Assembly: GCA_946184615.1 (NCBI GenBank)
Contig: CAMHFN010000002.1
Span: 80,216-144,215 of the forward strand
Direction: 5' to 3'
From: an uncultured Bacteroidales bacterium
GTDB taxonomy: Bacteria > Bacteroidota > Bacteroidia > Bacteroidales > F082
Length of the DNA: 64,000 nucleotides
Shown: positions 25,039 to 33,459 of the stretch, one piece after another
Layout: each line of letters opens with the position of its first letter
Position numbering within the stretch: the stretch's first letter is position 1
Made by a program: the position numbers and the translations under genes
The notes under the pieces: generated by a model
What the model was told of the DNA's origin: nothing
Seen by the model: the letters and a program-made list of their open reading frames with translations, nothing else
Database searches by the model: none

Positions 25039-25866
25039 ATGAAAAGATTCGGCAGAAAAAAGAACGAAAAGAAAGAAGAACCTGTAGTAGTAACAGAGAA
25101 AGCAGAGCAATCATCAATCGACAAAGTTGTTAAAGAGGTCGATGGACAACTGGATATGGTAATTGCATTCGACACCACCGGCTCAATGGCAGCTTACATC
25201 GATGATGTAAGAAAAGAGGTGTCGGGGCTGATTCCACGACTATTCAGGGCCAACCCTGATTTACGTCTTGGGATAGTGGCATTCGGTGATTATTGCGACA
25301 TGCTAAACGCCGATGAATTCGGCATTGCATATCAACGCATCCAACTCACTGACAACGAAAACGAATTGATCAAATTTGTCAAGGAATCCAGAAACACCAA
25401 CGGGGGCGACGGCGATGAATTCTATGAGTTGGTAATCAAAAAAATTGTTGAAGAGACAAACTGGCGCACAAGCTCAACCAAAGCCGTGCTTTTAATTGCG
25501 GATGCCATACCACATCAAATAGGATACTCTTACAAGGAAATCATTCAAAACAACACGATTGATTGGCGACAAGAGGCCCAAAAAGCATCAAAGATTGGGA
25601 TTCAATTCGATACACTTTCAATCACGGGGGAACCTTGGTTTAAAGAACTGTCAAAAATGACAAATGGTTTGAATCTTCCCTTTTATTCATCCCATAAAAC
25701 CTCTGGGTTGGTTGAAATGTCAGCAATGGCGCGGGGAGGTGAGAGGACCAAGGAACTCTTTAAGTCAATATGCTGCTCGTTTGCTTCCTTTGATGACAGA
25801 GAAATGATGGATGTTTCCGAAGAGTATCGCAAAAAAACAGGCCTTAAGGATGAGGATTTATTTTAG
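25039..25866 (+). CDS. Von Willebrand factor A domain protein
   Basis: 275 residues. A basic/acidic N-terminal tail of 35 residues precedes a vWA domain with the MIDAS motif DTTGSM at 45-50. The conserved Thr/Gly region (RNTNGGDGDEFY) and a late Asp strand (VLLIADAIPH) complete the metal site. vWA domains mediate metal-dependent protein interactions. There is no signal peptide or membrane helix, so it is cytoplasmic. It is followed 30 bases later by a lipoprotein gene. The truncated vWA at 19500 belongs to a different subfamily. Confidence 0.8.
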   Translation: MKRFGRKKNEKKEEPVVVTEKAEQSSIDKVVKEVDGQLDMVIAFDTTGSMAAYIDDVRKEVSGLIPRLFRANPDLRLGIVAFGDYCDMLNADEFGIAYQRIQLTDNENELIKFVKESRNTNGGDGDEFYELVIKKIVEETNWRTSSTKAVLLIADAIPHQIGYSYKEIIQNNTIDWRQEAQKASKIGIQFDTLSITGEPWFKELSKMTNGLNLPFYSSHKTSGLVEMSAMARGGERTKELFKSICCSFASFDDREMMDVSEEYRKKTGLKDEDLF

Positions 25867-25895
25867 GATCAATAATTCCACGAACTGAGCTTGCT

Positions 25896-26840
25896 GTGAA
25901 AACTATTCATCTCGCCATCATTATGGCCACATTAGCGCTGGTCGGCTGCGTGGAAAGACCGACGAGACCAAGCAACGGTCCAAAGTACTATGCCTTTAAC
26001 CCGGAGGACACCATCGATAATGTACCTTACCAACAGATGCTGGGGATTGATAGTGCAAGGGTGGAGTATCTGTTTGACAAATCGATGAAGCCAATACCTA
26101 TCGAAGGTGTGGATGTCAGCAACGACAGTGTCGATCAGGTATATGTTGATGCCGAAGCGGCCTGGTATGAGATGTTGGAAATGTGTTCCAAGAAGCAATA
26201 CGAGGACATGTTGAGTTACTATATAAAAAACGAAAGCATGGTTGGTATTGGGTTAAGCACATCGACCAGCAAGTTCGAGCTAGATTATTGTGTCCTAAGT
26301 AGGTTGTTAATCGACCAACTCGACTTCATAGAGGCGGTGGAATTGCTAACCAAATGGTTAGAATTCGACAAAATGTTGGCTGACGGAGTGGTAGCTTTCA
26401 GTACGACCGAGGGAGGAAGTGGTTACATCCCACCGCAATACGCATTCCAAATTGAAATGCTATGCAGAGCCTATACCATATTGGAAGAGAGGGAGAAGGC
26501 GGAGGCCCTAATAGAACCTTATGGAAGAGCAGTGAATCTGCTTTCGGATGATATCTATGCAAACGAGGGCAATATTGCCAAATTCAAATTTGACATCTAC
26601 GATAGTTTCGGAGACACAGAGAAGGCTCTTGAAACGACTGTCGGCTACCGAGATTTCTTGATTCAGTTTGCCAAGGACACCGAACAAAACCTTGACGAAG
26701 AGATAGAAACTTTTAATGAATTGATCAAAGAACTGAAAAATGAAGATGAAGAACAGATACTCCATGGCCTATCAAGCGGTTTGCTTGCTAGCAATTGGAC
26801 TTTGTTAAATTACAATAAAAATGATTTATTACTATGTTAG
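25896..26840 (+). CDS. Lipoprotein with TPR-like helices (paralogue of 21698-22615)
   Basis: 314 residues starting with GTG. The lipobox ALVGC ends the signal. Shared blocks with 21698-22615 include the N-terminal PEDTIDNVPYQQMLGIDSAR, LSTSTSKFELDY, and EGGSGYIPPQYAFQIE. The C-terminal 25 residues (after DEEQILHG) have no counterpart and overlap the start of the next gene by seven bases, suggesting a changed end after rearrangement. Function unknown. Confidence 0.65.
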   Translation: MKTIHLAIIMATLALVGCVERPTRPSNGPKYYAFNPEDTIDNVPYQQMLGIDSARVEYLFDKSMKPIPIEGVDVSNDSVDQVYVDAEAAWYEMLEMCSKKQYEDMLSYYIKNESMVGIGLSTSTSKFELDYCVLSRLLIDQLDFIEAVELLTKWLEFDKMLADGVVAFSTTEGGSGYIPPQYAFQIEMLCRAYTILEEREKAEALIEPYGRAVNLLSDDIYANEGNIAKFKFDIYDSFGDTEKALETTVGYRDFLIQFAKDTEQNLDEEIETFNELIKELKNEDEEQILHGLSSGLLASNWTLLNYNKNDLLLC

Positions 26841-27706
26841 GCGCAGTTACAGGAGATACAATAGGATCTCGATTTGAATTCAGAAGCATCAACAGCACCA
26901 ATTTTGAGCTGTTTGACATCAGAAGCAAATACACCGACGACACGGTGATGACAATGGCAGTGGCGGAATGGCTACTTGAAGACCCGAAACACACGCATAA
27001 GGTGTTGGAGGAAAAGATGGTGAAATACGGGAAGCTTGACCCGCAAAGAGGCTACGGAGGCATGTTCTTCAGGTGGCTGTTTTCATCCCAGATGCTCAAC
27101 GAGGATGGTTTACGCCGTCCTTACAACAGCTTCGGTAACGGCTCTGCAATGCGTGTAAGTGCCGTGGGATGGATGTTTGACACTTTGGAGGAAACGGAAC
27201 GTGTAGCAGAAATATCAGCTAGTATCACCCACAATCACCCCGAAGGCATCAAAGGAGCACAGGCAACAGCCGCTGCAATTTTCATTGCCAGAAACGGGAA
27301 AAGCAAGACTGAGATTAAAGATTACATCACCGAGAAATATGGCTACAATCTGAATCGCACTTGTGATGAAATCAGACTGGACTATGACTTTGATGAAACT
27401 TGTCAGGGGTCTGTTCCAGAAGCCATCATTGCTTTTCTTGATAGCACGGATTATGAATCGGCGATAAGATTGGCTGTTTCACTTGGGGGCGATGCTGATA
27501 CCCAGGCTTGCATTGCCGGAGGTATTGCCGAAGCCTTCTATGGAATGCCTGATGAGATTGTTCGGGGAATGAACATCTACCTTCCTGAAAACTACAAGGA
27601 CATCATCATTCGATTGGCTGAGAATTCGGCTTACAACTGCCATAGTGAACAGCTTAAGCGGTGTTGGACACCAGTAAAGCAATGTGGCAATGAAATAGTA
27701 CTGTGA
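26834..27706 (+). CDS. ADP-ribosylglycohydrolase (DraG/ARH-like)
   Basis: 290 residues. The DraG-type motifs are present: GAVTGDTIGSRFEF at the N-terminus, the metal-binding YTDDTVMTMAV near residue 36, and GGDADTQACIAGGIAEAFYG near 220. These enzymes remove ADP-ribose from proteins or nucleic acids using two magnesium ions. In the same island the DUF3990/DUF3791 operon (29312-30271) may encode an ADP-ribosyltransferase-like toxin, so this enzyme might reverse its marks. A decayed copy of the same gene start is found at 43069-43191. Confidence 0.85.
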   Translation: MLGAVTGDTIGSRFEFRSINSTNFELFDIRSKYTDDTVMTMAVAEWLLEDPKHTHKVLEEKMVKYGKLDPQRGYGGMFFRWLFSSQMLNEDGLRRPYNSFGNGSAMRVSAVGWMFDTLEETERVAEISASITHNHPEGIKGAQATAAAIFIARNGKSKTEIKDYITEKYGYNLNRTCDEIRLDYDFDETCQGSVPEAIIAFLDSTDYESAIRLAVSLGGDADTQACIAGGIAEAFYGMPDEIVRGMNIYLPENYKDIIIRLAENSAYNCHSEQLKRCWTPVKQCGNEIVL

Positions 27707-27708
27707 CT

Positions 27709-28554
27709 ATGAGCTTTTTGAAACGGTCTTTAACTAACCCCAAGATTTCTTGGATTATCATCAACATTGAAGACGATGGTTTTCTGAGCGAACAGACCCG
27801 TGAAGGGAAGACTACACTATCGCAATGTCCTGATTGTAAAGTTGCAAGGGGTTATGAGTTGTTTTTGACGGATAAAGACAAGATAGCCCTGCGGTGGAAT
27901 GCAAGCCCCACAAACACGTATCAAATCGAGGTTGACGCTTCCGGAATCTACCGTTCATTATTTGATGATGCCGAACCGCTTAGGCTTGTCGCGTTTCCTG
28001 ACAGGCTCGTTCCCAAAGAGGGATTCTGTTGGTACAAGGAGAAAACCAAAGACAACAAACTGAAAACCGACAACGACGAGCCTGTTCAAATACCCATTCC
28101 TCCTGACAGGCTAGACAACACTTACGAACTATACAGAATCGTATACTATTTTGAAAAGCTGTGTTTGACCATGACTTATGATAGAGAGAAGATGGCCGAA
28201 TCAGGGATTTTTTACATCGTTTATCTGGGTACCAGTGACTCGAAGACGGTGTTCGAGCGGCTTTTCTCCGCCTATTTAAAACGGAGTCATTTGTTGCCCG
28301 ATAACGCTCAGTGGGATGTTGTCTTCTGTGACGAAGTTGTTATGAAAAAGACACGGGGATCAAGATTGATAACGACCAAAAAAAGTGAAGGAGACACTAT
28401 GCTTACGAATGAGGTCGAATACGGTCAAAATGATGTAATAAGAATGAAAACGAATAGACTTGATCAAGATGGAATAACGTTGGTGACGGAAATAACCCTT
28501 TATGATAAAAGCGGGAAAGCATTGGGTGAACCTCTAGTATTTCAAGGATTGTAA
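27709..28554 (+). CDS. Uncharacterised protein next to the ADP-ribosylglycohydrolase
   Basis: 281 residues, soluble, no signal. CPDCKVARGYELFL near residue 40 has a CxxC. The rest is beta-rich and charged (PIPPDRLDNTYELYRIVYYFEKLCLTM). No recognised domain. It starts two bases after the preceding stop (an in-frame GTG at 27703 is also possible), so the two are co-translated and may act together. Confidence 0.5.
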   Translation: MSFLKRSLTNPKISWIIINIEDDGFLSEQTREGKTTLSQCPDCKVARGYELFLTDKDKIALRWNASPTNTYQIEVDASGIYRSLFDDAEPLRLVAFPDRLVPKEGFCWYKEKTKDNKLKTDNDEPVQIPIPPDRLDNTYELYRIVYYFEKLCLTMTYDREKMAESGIFYIVYLGTSDSKTVFERLFSAYLKRSHLLPDNAQWDVVFCDEVVMKKTRGSRLITTKKSEGDTMLTNEVEYGQNDVIRMKTNRLDQDGITLVTEITLYDKSGKALGEPLVFQGL

Positions 28555-28564
28555 ACCGAATAAT

Positions 28565-28738
28565 ATGGCAAAGTGGATTGAAATACTAATCTATGCAGGT
28601 GTGTTTTTGTTTGGCCTGCTGCTTAATTGGGATGCCAGAACACCACAAGAAAAATGGGAAGACGGGTTAAAAAACCTTAAGCCTAATAAAAATCCGCATC
28701 CAAGAATAGAAGAAGAAAAACATGAAAATCGTCCTTAA
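28565..28738 (+). CDS. Small single-span membrane protein
   Basis: 57 residues: MAKWIEILIYAGVFLFGLLL, a short membrane helix, then a polar tail rich in Lys, Glu and Pro. It starts 10 bases after the previous stop and overlaps the next gene by 17 bases, with an A-rich ribosome site upstream. The overlap and membrane helix suggest it belongs with the next membrane protein. Confidence 0.5.
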   Translation: MAKWIEILIYAGVFLFGLLLNWDARTPQEKWEDGLKNLKPNKNPHPRIEEEKHENRP

Positions 28739-29306
28739 ATCTTTTGCCCTCTTTCTTTCGTGGCTAACGATCTCGCCATTACTACTTGTGCTTGACCATC
28801 GCTGGCAACTATTACCAACATGGGTAAGGATTGTGGTCTTTGTACTTTCACCGTTGACGTTGGTCGTATTATTTGCCCTTGAAATAATGACCTTTTATTG
28901 TCAAGATTATAGGCACGCGCACCATTTTGTAAAACCGAATGTAATAGAAAACATCACCGGGGTTAGGATGCCGAAATACAAAGTGATAGAGCGAAACCCC
29001 AAAAGAAACCCGTTTGATGATTTTAGGAAAAGGAAGCTTCAAAGAGACACGATAGAGACGTGGGTGTTAGACCGCATAGACACCTTCGTCTTGGAGTTTA
29101 AAGAAATGCCCGACAGTTCTTTTTATCAGCATTTACGGAATAATGGTTTTGATTATTATGATGGTTGTTATCATTTCCAACTGAATTGGGGCTCGGGCCT
29201 GGTGAAAGACGAAGTTGTTCCCAAAGGGGAGAAGGGCAACTATGATTACACCATGACGATTTGTGAAGGCGAAAAGACGTTCACCGTCAGGGTCATGGAA
29301 CTGTAG
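28722..29306 (+). CDS. Membrane protein (paralogue of 43197-43745)
   Basis: 194 residues. The first 60 residues contain two hydrophobic segments (FALFLSWLTISPLLLVL and IVVFVLSPLTLVVLFALEIM). The soluble part matches the paralogue strongly: FVKPNVIENITGVRMPKYKVIER and, at the end, NWGSGLVKDEVVPKGEKGN then CEGEKTFTVRVMEL. A 12-residue insertion (RNPKRNPFDDF) distinguishes it. No known family; conserved copies in two accessory regions suggest a mobile or immunity-type gene. Confidence 0.6.
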   Translation: MKIVLKSFALFLSWLTISPLLLVLDHRWQLLPTWVRIVVFVLSPLTLVVLFALEIMTFYCQDYRHAHHFVKPNVIENITGVRMPKYKVIERNPKRNPFDDFRKRKLQRDTIETWVLDRIDTFVLEFKEMPDSSFYQHLRNNGFDYYDGCYHFQLNWGSGLVKDEVVPKGEKGNYDYTMTICEGEKTFTVRVMEL

Positions 29307-29311
29307 TGCCT

Positions 29312-29524
29312 TTAGGCTTGTTGTTTCTGTAGTTCCCTGATCACCTCGTCAACAATGTACAGGTCGCCAAAGGTATAAAGCAGCGTCGAGGGGTCGTGTA
29401 ACTGCTCGTTGGTTTTGGAGGTGTAGAAAATATCCAAAGCCCTTTCGCCTGAGATGTCAAGGCGTTCCGCCAGGAGGGTTACGATTCGACCAATCTTATT
29501 CCACATCAAAACATCGCTCAACAT
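29312..29524 (-). CDS. Small helical partner protein of the DUF3990 operon
   Basis: 70 residues, all helical. The pattern ISGERALDIFYTSKTNEQLHDP resembles the short proteins that commonly follow DUF3990 genes. It begins five bases after the DUF3990 stop, in the same operon. A role as antitoxin or chaperone is plausible but not shown. Confidence 0.6.
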   Translation of the reverse strand: MLSDVLMWNKIGRIVTLLAERLDISGERALDIFYTSKTNEQLHDPSTLLYTFGDLYIVDEVIRELQKQQA

Positions 29525-29528
29525 AGCA

Positions 29529-30023
29529 TTATCCTTTCATTTTAGTGGATTTCTCAAACTTCAGGTATTTGTCAACGACCTCTTGATTCAATATGCAAAT
29601 CTGGTTGTTGGGTTGGTGCATGGCCAAAAGCCCAAGGGCTTTTTCTTCATCGATCAAACCGGCCATGTAATTCTCCACCGTGTCAATTACCCGGTCGTTG
29701 GCTACGCCGCCCTCAATGATATCAAAGGGCTTCCAAACTTGTTTGCCTTGACGGCAGTCAACGATGAAATGCAGCCATTCCTTATCGTAACTTTCAAACT
29801 TCTTGTAACGGTATTCTGCAACGGCTTTGTCGAAATCGAAGAGATAGTAGCTGATGATACCAGTGGCATCCAAGTAAAAACGGCTTTTGATCTGCGCCCA
29901 AGTCTTGGCTTGCTTTAGGACGTCGGTAACATAAAAGCCTTTGCCAAAGTCAAGGTTGTCGCGACCGATGTGTACCAAGGGTTGCTCAATGATCTCAATG
30001 CCGCCGTGATAAACCCTTCTCAT
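29529..30023 (-). CDS. DUF3990 family protein, ADP-ribosyltransferase-like
   Basis: 164 residues from ATG 30023 (MRRVYHGG), which overlaps the upstream stop. The DUF3990 signature is clear: VYHGGIEIIEQP, then DFGKGFYVTDVLKQAKTWA. The G-x-DFG-x-GFY and A-x-x-WA pattern resembles the NAD-binding core of ADP-ribosyltransferases, and the family has been grouped with them; catalysis here is inference. It is encoded between two small proteins, an arrangement like a toxin with partners. It lies at the tRNA end of the island. Confidence 0.7.
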   Translation of the reverse strand: MRRVYHGGIEIIEQPLVHIGRDNLDFGKGFYVTDVLKQAKTWAQIKSRFYLDATGIISYYLFDFDKAVAEYRYKKFESYDKEWLHFIVDCRQGKQVWKPFDIIEGGVANDRVIDTVENYMAGLIDEEKALGLLAMHQPNNQICILNQEVVDKYLKFEKSTKMKG

Positions 30024-30271
30024 GCAACCACTCCTTTCTTGGCTTCCCAAATGGCAAGGGCGCCCAACACATCTTCGGTGACATGTTGGCGGCTCTGAGT
30101 GTGAAGACCTTCATAACACATCAAGATGAAGCCCTCAATCAGCCCCACGCGCTTCATCCTTTTGTACATCTCGGATGAAGAGACATTCTCTGCCCTTGCA
30201 GCCGACTCCACGCAGGATGCTGCAAAGATCATCATCTGTTCAGTCTTTCTTCTGGAAGTGTTTTTAGGCAT
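30020..30271 (-). CDS. DUF3791 family small protein
   Basis: 83 residues. The N-terminus is basic (MPKNTSRRKTEQ), then helices with the DUF3791 pattern: VSSSEMYKRMKRVGLIEGF, CYEGLHTQSRQHVTEDVLG. It overlaps DUF3990 by four bases. DUF3791 and DUF3990 genes are commonly adjacent in Bacteroidales and Firmicutes. A minus-strand -7 element TATTTTTG is in the A-rich region just upstream, around 30295. Confidence 0.7.
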   Translation of the reverse strand: MPKNTSRRKTEQMMIFAASCVESAARAENVSSSEMYKRMKRVGLIEGFILMCYEGLHTQSRQHVTEDVLGALAIWEAKKGVVA

Positions 30272-30336
30272 GGCTTTTCGTTTTCTCTTTGCAAAAATAA
30301 TAAAAACAAGGGTCTTGTGGGCAAAAAAATAGAAAA

Positions 30337-30354
30337 GTTTCAGTCATGTTTCAG
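30337..30354. repeat. Right inner arm-like repeat
   Basis: GTTTCAGTCATGTTTCAG, 16 of 18 identical to 7137-7154 and in the same orientation. It lies 63 bases inside the tRNA-Lys attachment copy. Confidence 0.55.
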
Positions 30355-30365
30355 AAAGCACCCAT

Positions 30366-30411
30366 AGAAAAACCCTTGCAACTTGTTGCTAACCAACAGA
30401 TTACAAGGGTT
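30366..30411 (-). terminator. Terminator downstream of tRNA-Lys, island-borne
   Basis: On the minus strand the stem AACCCTTG/CAAGGGTT (30404-30411 with 30371-30378) encloses a smaller hairpin and is followed by TTTTTC. It would end the tRNA-Lys transcript and was probably supplied by the island, since the original terminator is now at 6971-6992. Confidence 0.7.
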
Positions 30412-30417
30412 TGCGAA

Positions 30418-30432
30418 GTACTCCCGCAGGGG
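30418..30432. repeat. Right attachment-site copy (within tRNA-Lys)
   Basis: GTACTCCCGCAGGGG, identical to 6998-7012. It covers the last 14 bases of the tRNA gene and one flanking base, so integration here kept the tRNA intact. Confidence 0.75.
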
Positions 30433-30491
30433 GTCGAACCCTGGACACCCTGATTAAGAGTCAGGTGCTCTACCAACTGAGCTACGGAAGC
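30419..30491 (-). tRNA. tRNA-Lys(CTT)
   Basis: A 73-nt cloverleaf without encoded CCA. Acceptor GCTTCCG pairs with CGGGAGT (one G-T at the end, one in the middle), D-arm GCTC/GAGC, anticodon stem CCTGA/TCAGG with loop CTCTTAA (anticodon CTT), T-arm with GTTCGAC, discriminator A. A -7 element TATCTTTG lies just upstream on the minus strand (30513-30506). It is the integration target of the island. Confidence 0.93.
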
Positions 30492-30598
30492 ATCGTTTGC
30501 GGCTGCAAAGATACAACCTTTTTTGATTATGGCAATATTTTTTCGTTTTTTTTCTTAAAATTGAAAAATAAGCCATCCTCAAAACCAAGATAAGGCTT

Positions 30599-33451
30599 TT
30601 AGTATTTCATTACTTTCTTGACAGTGCGTTTCCCATTCTGGAGGACTGTGATGAAATAGATCCCATTAGGGAATGGGATTAGGTCAGCAAGGTTTTTTTG
30701 ACCTCGTGACACGCCTGAAACCATTTGTTGTCCGTTCAAATTGTAGATGTGATATTCGAAGGTTTCATCGTTGAAAATCATCTCATTTTCGGTGGTTCCA
30801 GTTGGAGTGTCGGGACCAACACCGTTGAAGTTATCCATGCAGAAATAGGCAGGGGTGATCATGCCATAGCTGTTGTTTTTCGAAGAGGAGAGGCTGAAGG
30901 AAATCCTTGCCACTTCGCCTAGAGGACTGAGATCGAACCATTCCCAGGTGTTGAGGATGTAATCGTCGGCAGGGTTGCTGAAACGGTAGTCGGCGAGATA
31001 GAAATCAAGAGTTCCAACGGTCTGACCGCTGGCGTTTGTACCTGTCGCAGTGAGCTTGAACCAATCGGGGTCGTTGCCCGTAGTGCCGCCGAAGGGCGTA
31101 GCGGTGGCATCGCCATGAAGCATGTTCTGATAAGCCCACAGGTTGTTGGTGACGTAACAACCGGTGATGACCTGTGTGCTTCCATTGGAGGCATAGACAT
31201 CGGATGGGGAGCCCATGGTGTAGGCCACAGCATACTGTGCAGAACCATCGTAACCTCCACCTGTCGCAGCCGTATACTGAGCATCCAAGCCAGTCTGAGT
31301 CAAGTCGGAATGGTTCGAAGCGGTGAAGCCACCCCAAAAATAACTGGAGTAATAATTGGTGAAGTGCCAGCCGCCGCTGAACATCTCGTTCTCGCCTTCC
31401 TCACCTTGCCAATAGCCATGGGGACCCAATGCCACATCTTCGAAGTCGGCATTATTGATGGTGATGACCACCTCGGCACCAGACACGATGACGTCCATGT
31501 CGACATACTTGCCATTGCTGGTGGCTCGGATAATCAATGTTTTGTTACTGAACGTATTAGGTGTTGTTCTGCTCGCTGAAAGCGTTTTGTTGTTGATTAT
31601 GACGGAGAGTTCTTCAGGGCATTGTTGAACAGCCATTGTGATGAAATCATTGTTGTTATCGGGATCGTCGAAGGTGTTGCTGAGGTCGAAAGTGAGGGTC
31701 TGTGGGTAATCGTTGAATTGGATGGGGGCCAACGGGTTGGCCACGACAGGGGGAAGGTCTTCGGCCACGCATTCCACCGAGAAGGAGGTCTGCACCGATT
31801 GCCCCGCGCTTTCAGCACTAAGGGTGATCGTGCTGCTGCCGCCTGTGCTTGCGAGCCGTTGTAGCGTCAATGTCCTGTTGTTCAGCGTCGTAGAGACGAG
31901 TGTCGGATTGCTGTTTGAGGCGATGGTGATGACGATGTTTTCGTTGGGGTCGTCGGGGTCGTTGAAGGTGTTGCTGAGGTCGATGGTTTGGCTGGCGGGG
32001 TAGGTCTCGAAAATCACATTATCGATGGGGGTTTGCACTACGGGCGGCAAGTTGGTGCCGCTGGCAAATTCGTCGGCTCCAGCGCAGGGAGCTGATGCTG
32101 AGCGGTCTTCATTATCGATGTCTTTCGGCACGTAGGAAAGGGGATGGACCACGGTGAGACCGCTGTTGCTGGTGATGTGCAGGTCGTTGGTACCTATAAA
32201 TTGGGGTTCACATAGAGCAGAGTTGGCATCGAAGCCGGTGGCTGCGGTCCAGTCGGTTAATGAGGTATAATCGTCTGTGCCAAATCGTCCAAGGTATGGG
32301 CCGCTGCACAGAATTCGGTTGTAGTCGCAATAGCGTTCTTCGGCGTAGGTCTGAAAACGGAACACATATCCCCCAGTCTCGTTGACGAGAAGGTTGTTGT
32401 AAATATATAGGTTGGGCCAGTTCTTCTCTACGATGATCGTTCCGCAAGAACTGGAACCATGACATCGGATGGTGTTGTTCACAAGATAGACATGGCTGCT
32501 GTTGGAGTCGTCCAAATCACAGCAATAGCTGCTACTTACGTTGCTTTCGAGATTGATGATATTATTCCGGATGATAATAGGTTCTTCCGCCGTTCCCATG
32601 GCGGGACGGATTTCGAATACGGTAGCGTAGTTGGAATTGCGTGTTACGTTCATCACATTGTTTTCGATGATGCAGTGGTATCGGATTCGCAGCAAGTCGA
32701 TGGCGTGATAGTTGGTAAGCACGTCGTGGGTATGATTGGTGACGGTGTTGCCCCTTAGAATGGCATGGTCGGTAAAGCTCACGTAGATGCTTTTGAAGGC
32801 TTGGTTGGTAAAGTTGCAGTTTTCCACTAAAAGGCCATCGTTAAGCGTATAGATGTTGTGGCCTTGGTAATATAAACCTATATAACCGTTGATAAAATCA
32901 CAATTAACAAATTCATTGTCAAGGTCGATCCATTCTCCACTGGCGCGATACACGAGGTCTTTCCCGTTGTCGAGACTCACGGAGGAGACGGCTCCCAGGA
33001 GACGCAAGTTATTAAAGTGGTTGCCGACATTGCCATTAAGGAGTTTGATGAGGACGGCGTTTTCAGTTGAGGTACTGGTAATGGTCATGTTTTCGAAGGT
33101 CACGTAGTCGGTGCCGTTGAGGGTCACCATACTGTTGTCGGTATAGCCTGCATTGCCAGTGAGGACGGTTTGCTGGTTGTCGGCTCCCATACCTTTAAAA
33201 GTGATTCGATTGGATTCGCTGGCACCGTTGATGACTGCTAAGGTGACATACTCCTCAAAGGTTCCGGGGGCAATCTCGAAGAGGACGGGACCGGATACTC
33301 CTTGTTCCGTTAAGGCTGTGGCTGCCGCGTTGAGCGAGGTGAAGTCAGGATTCTGCGATGGGTTGCTATTGATGGTGTAGGTGCCTGAGAGTTGAGCATT
33401 GGCAATAGTCGTTACGATGAACGACAGGATTAAGAAAAGCCCTTTTTTCAT
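30599..33451 (-). CDS. Secreted protein with beta-helix, cadherin-like repeats, DUF4465 and T9SS sorting domain
   Basis: 950 residues. A signal peptide ends near IANAQ. Residues about 40-440 form a right-handed parallel beta-helix with repeated short strands (GNTVTNHTH..., YNRILCSG). Two similar domains then follow (each P-P-V-V ... F-x-D-P-D), of cadherin-like type. Residues about 660-870 match DUF4465 (ADFEDVALGPHGYWQGEEG, the GWHFTNYYSS block). The last 70 residues are a type IX secretion C-terminal domain (YHIYNLNGQQMVSG, PFPNGIYFITVLQNGKRTVKKVMKY in parts). It should be exported and anchored on the cell surface. The cargo role, perhaps glycan binding, is not known. Confidence 0.85.
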   Translation of the reverse strand: MKKGLFLILSFIVTTIANAQLSGTYTINSNPSQNPDFTSLNAAATALTEQGVSGPVLFEIAPGTFEEYVTLAVINGASESNRITFKGMGADNQQTVLTGNAGYTDNSMVTLNGTDYVTFENMTITSTSTENAVLIKLLNGNVGNHFNNLRLLGAVSSVSLDNGKDLVYRASGEWIDLDNEFVNCDFINGYIGLYYQGHNIYTLNDGLLVENCNFTNQAFKSIYVSFTDHAILRGNTVTNHTHDVLTNYHAIDLLRIRYHCIIENNVMNVTRNSNYATVFEIRPAMGTAEEPIIIRNNIINLESNVSSSYCCDLDDSNSSHVYLVNNTIRCHGSSSCGTIIVEKNWPNLYIYNNLLVNETGGYVFRFQTYAEERYCDYNRILCSGPYLGRFGTDDYTSLTDWTAATGFDANSALCEPQFIGTNDLHITSNSGLTVVHPLSYVPKDIDNEDRSASAPCAGADEFASGTNLPPVVQTPIDNVIFETYPASQTIDLSNTFNDPDDPNENIVITIASNSNPTLVSTTLNNRTLTLQRLASTGGSSTITLSAESAGQSVQTSFSVECVAEDLPPVVANPLAPIQFNDYPQTLTFDLSNTFDDPDNNNDFITMAVQQCPEELSVIINNKTLSASRTTPNTFSNKTLIIRATSNGKYVDMDVIVSGAEVVITINNADFEDVALGPHGYWQGEEGENEMFSGGWHFTNYYSSYFWGGFTASNHSDLTQTGLDAQYTAATGGGYDGSAQYAVAYTMGSPSDVYASNGSTQVITGCYVTNNLWAYQNMLHGDATATPFGGTTGNDPDWFKLTATGTNASGQTVGTLDFYLADYRFSNPADDYILNTWEWFDLSPLGEVARISFSLSSSKNNSYGMITPAYFCMDNFNGVGPDTPTGTTENEMIFNDETFEYHIYNLNGQQMVSGVSRGQKNLADLIPFPNGIYFITVLQNGKRTVKKVMKY

Positions 33452-33459
33452 AAATATTG

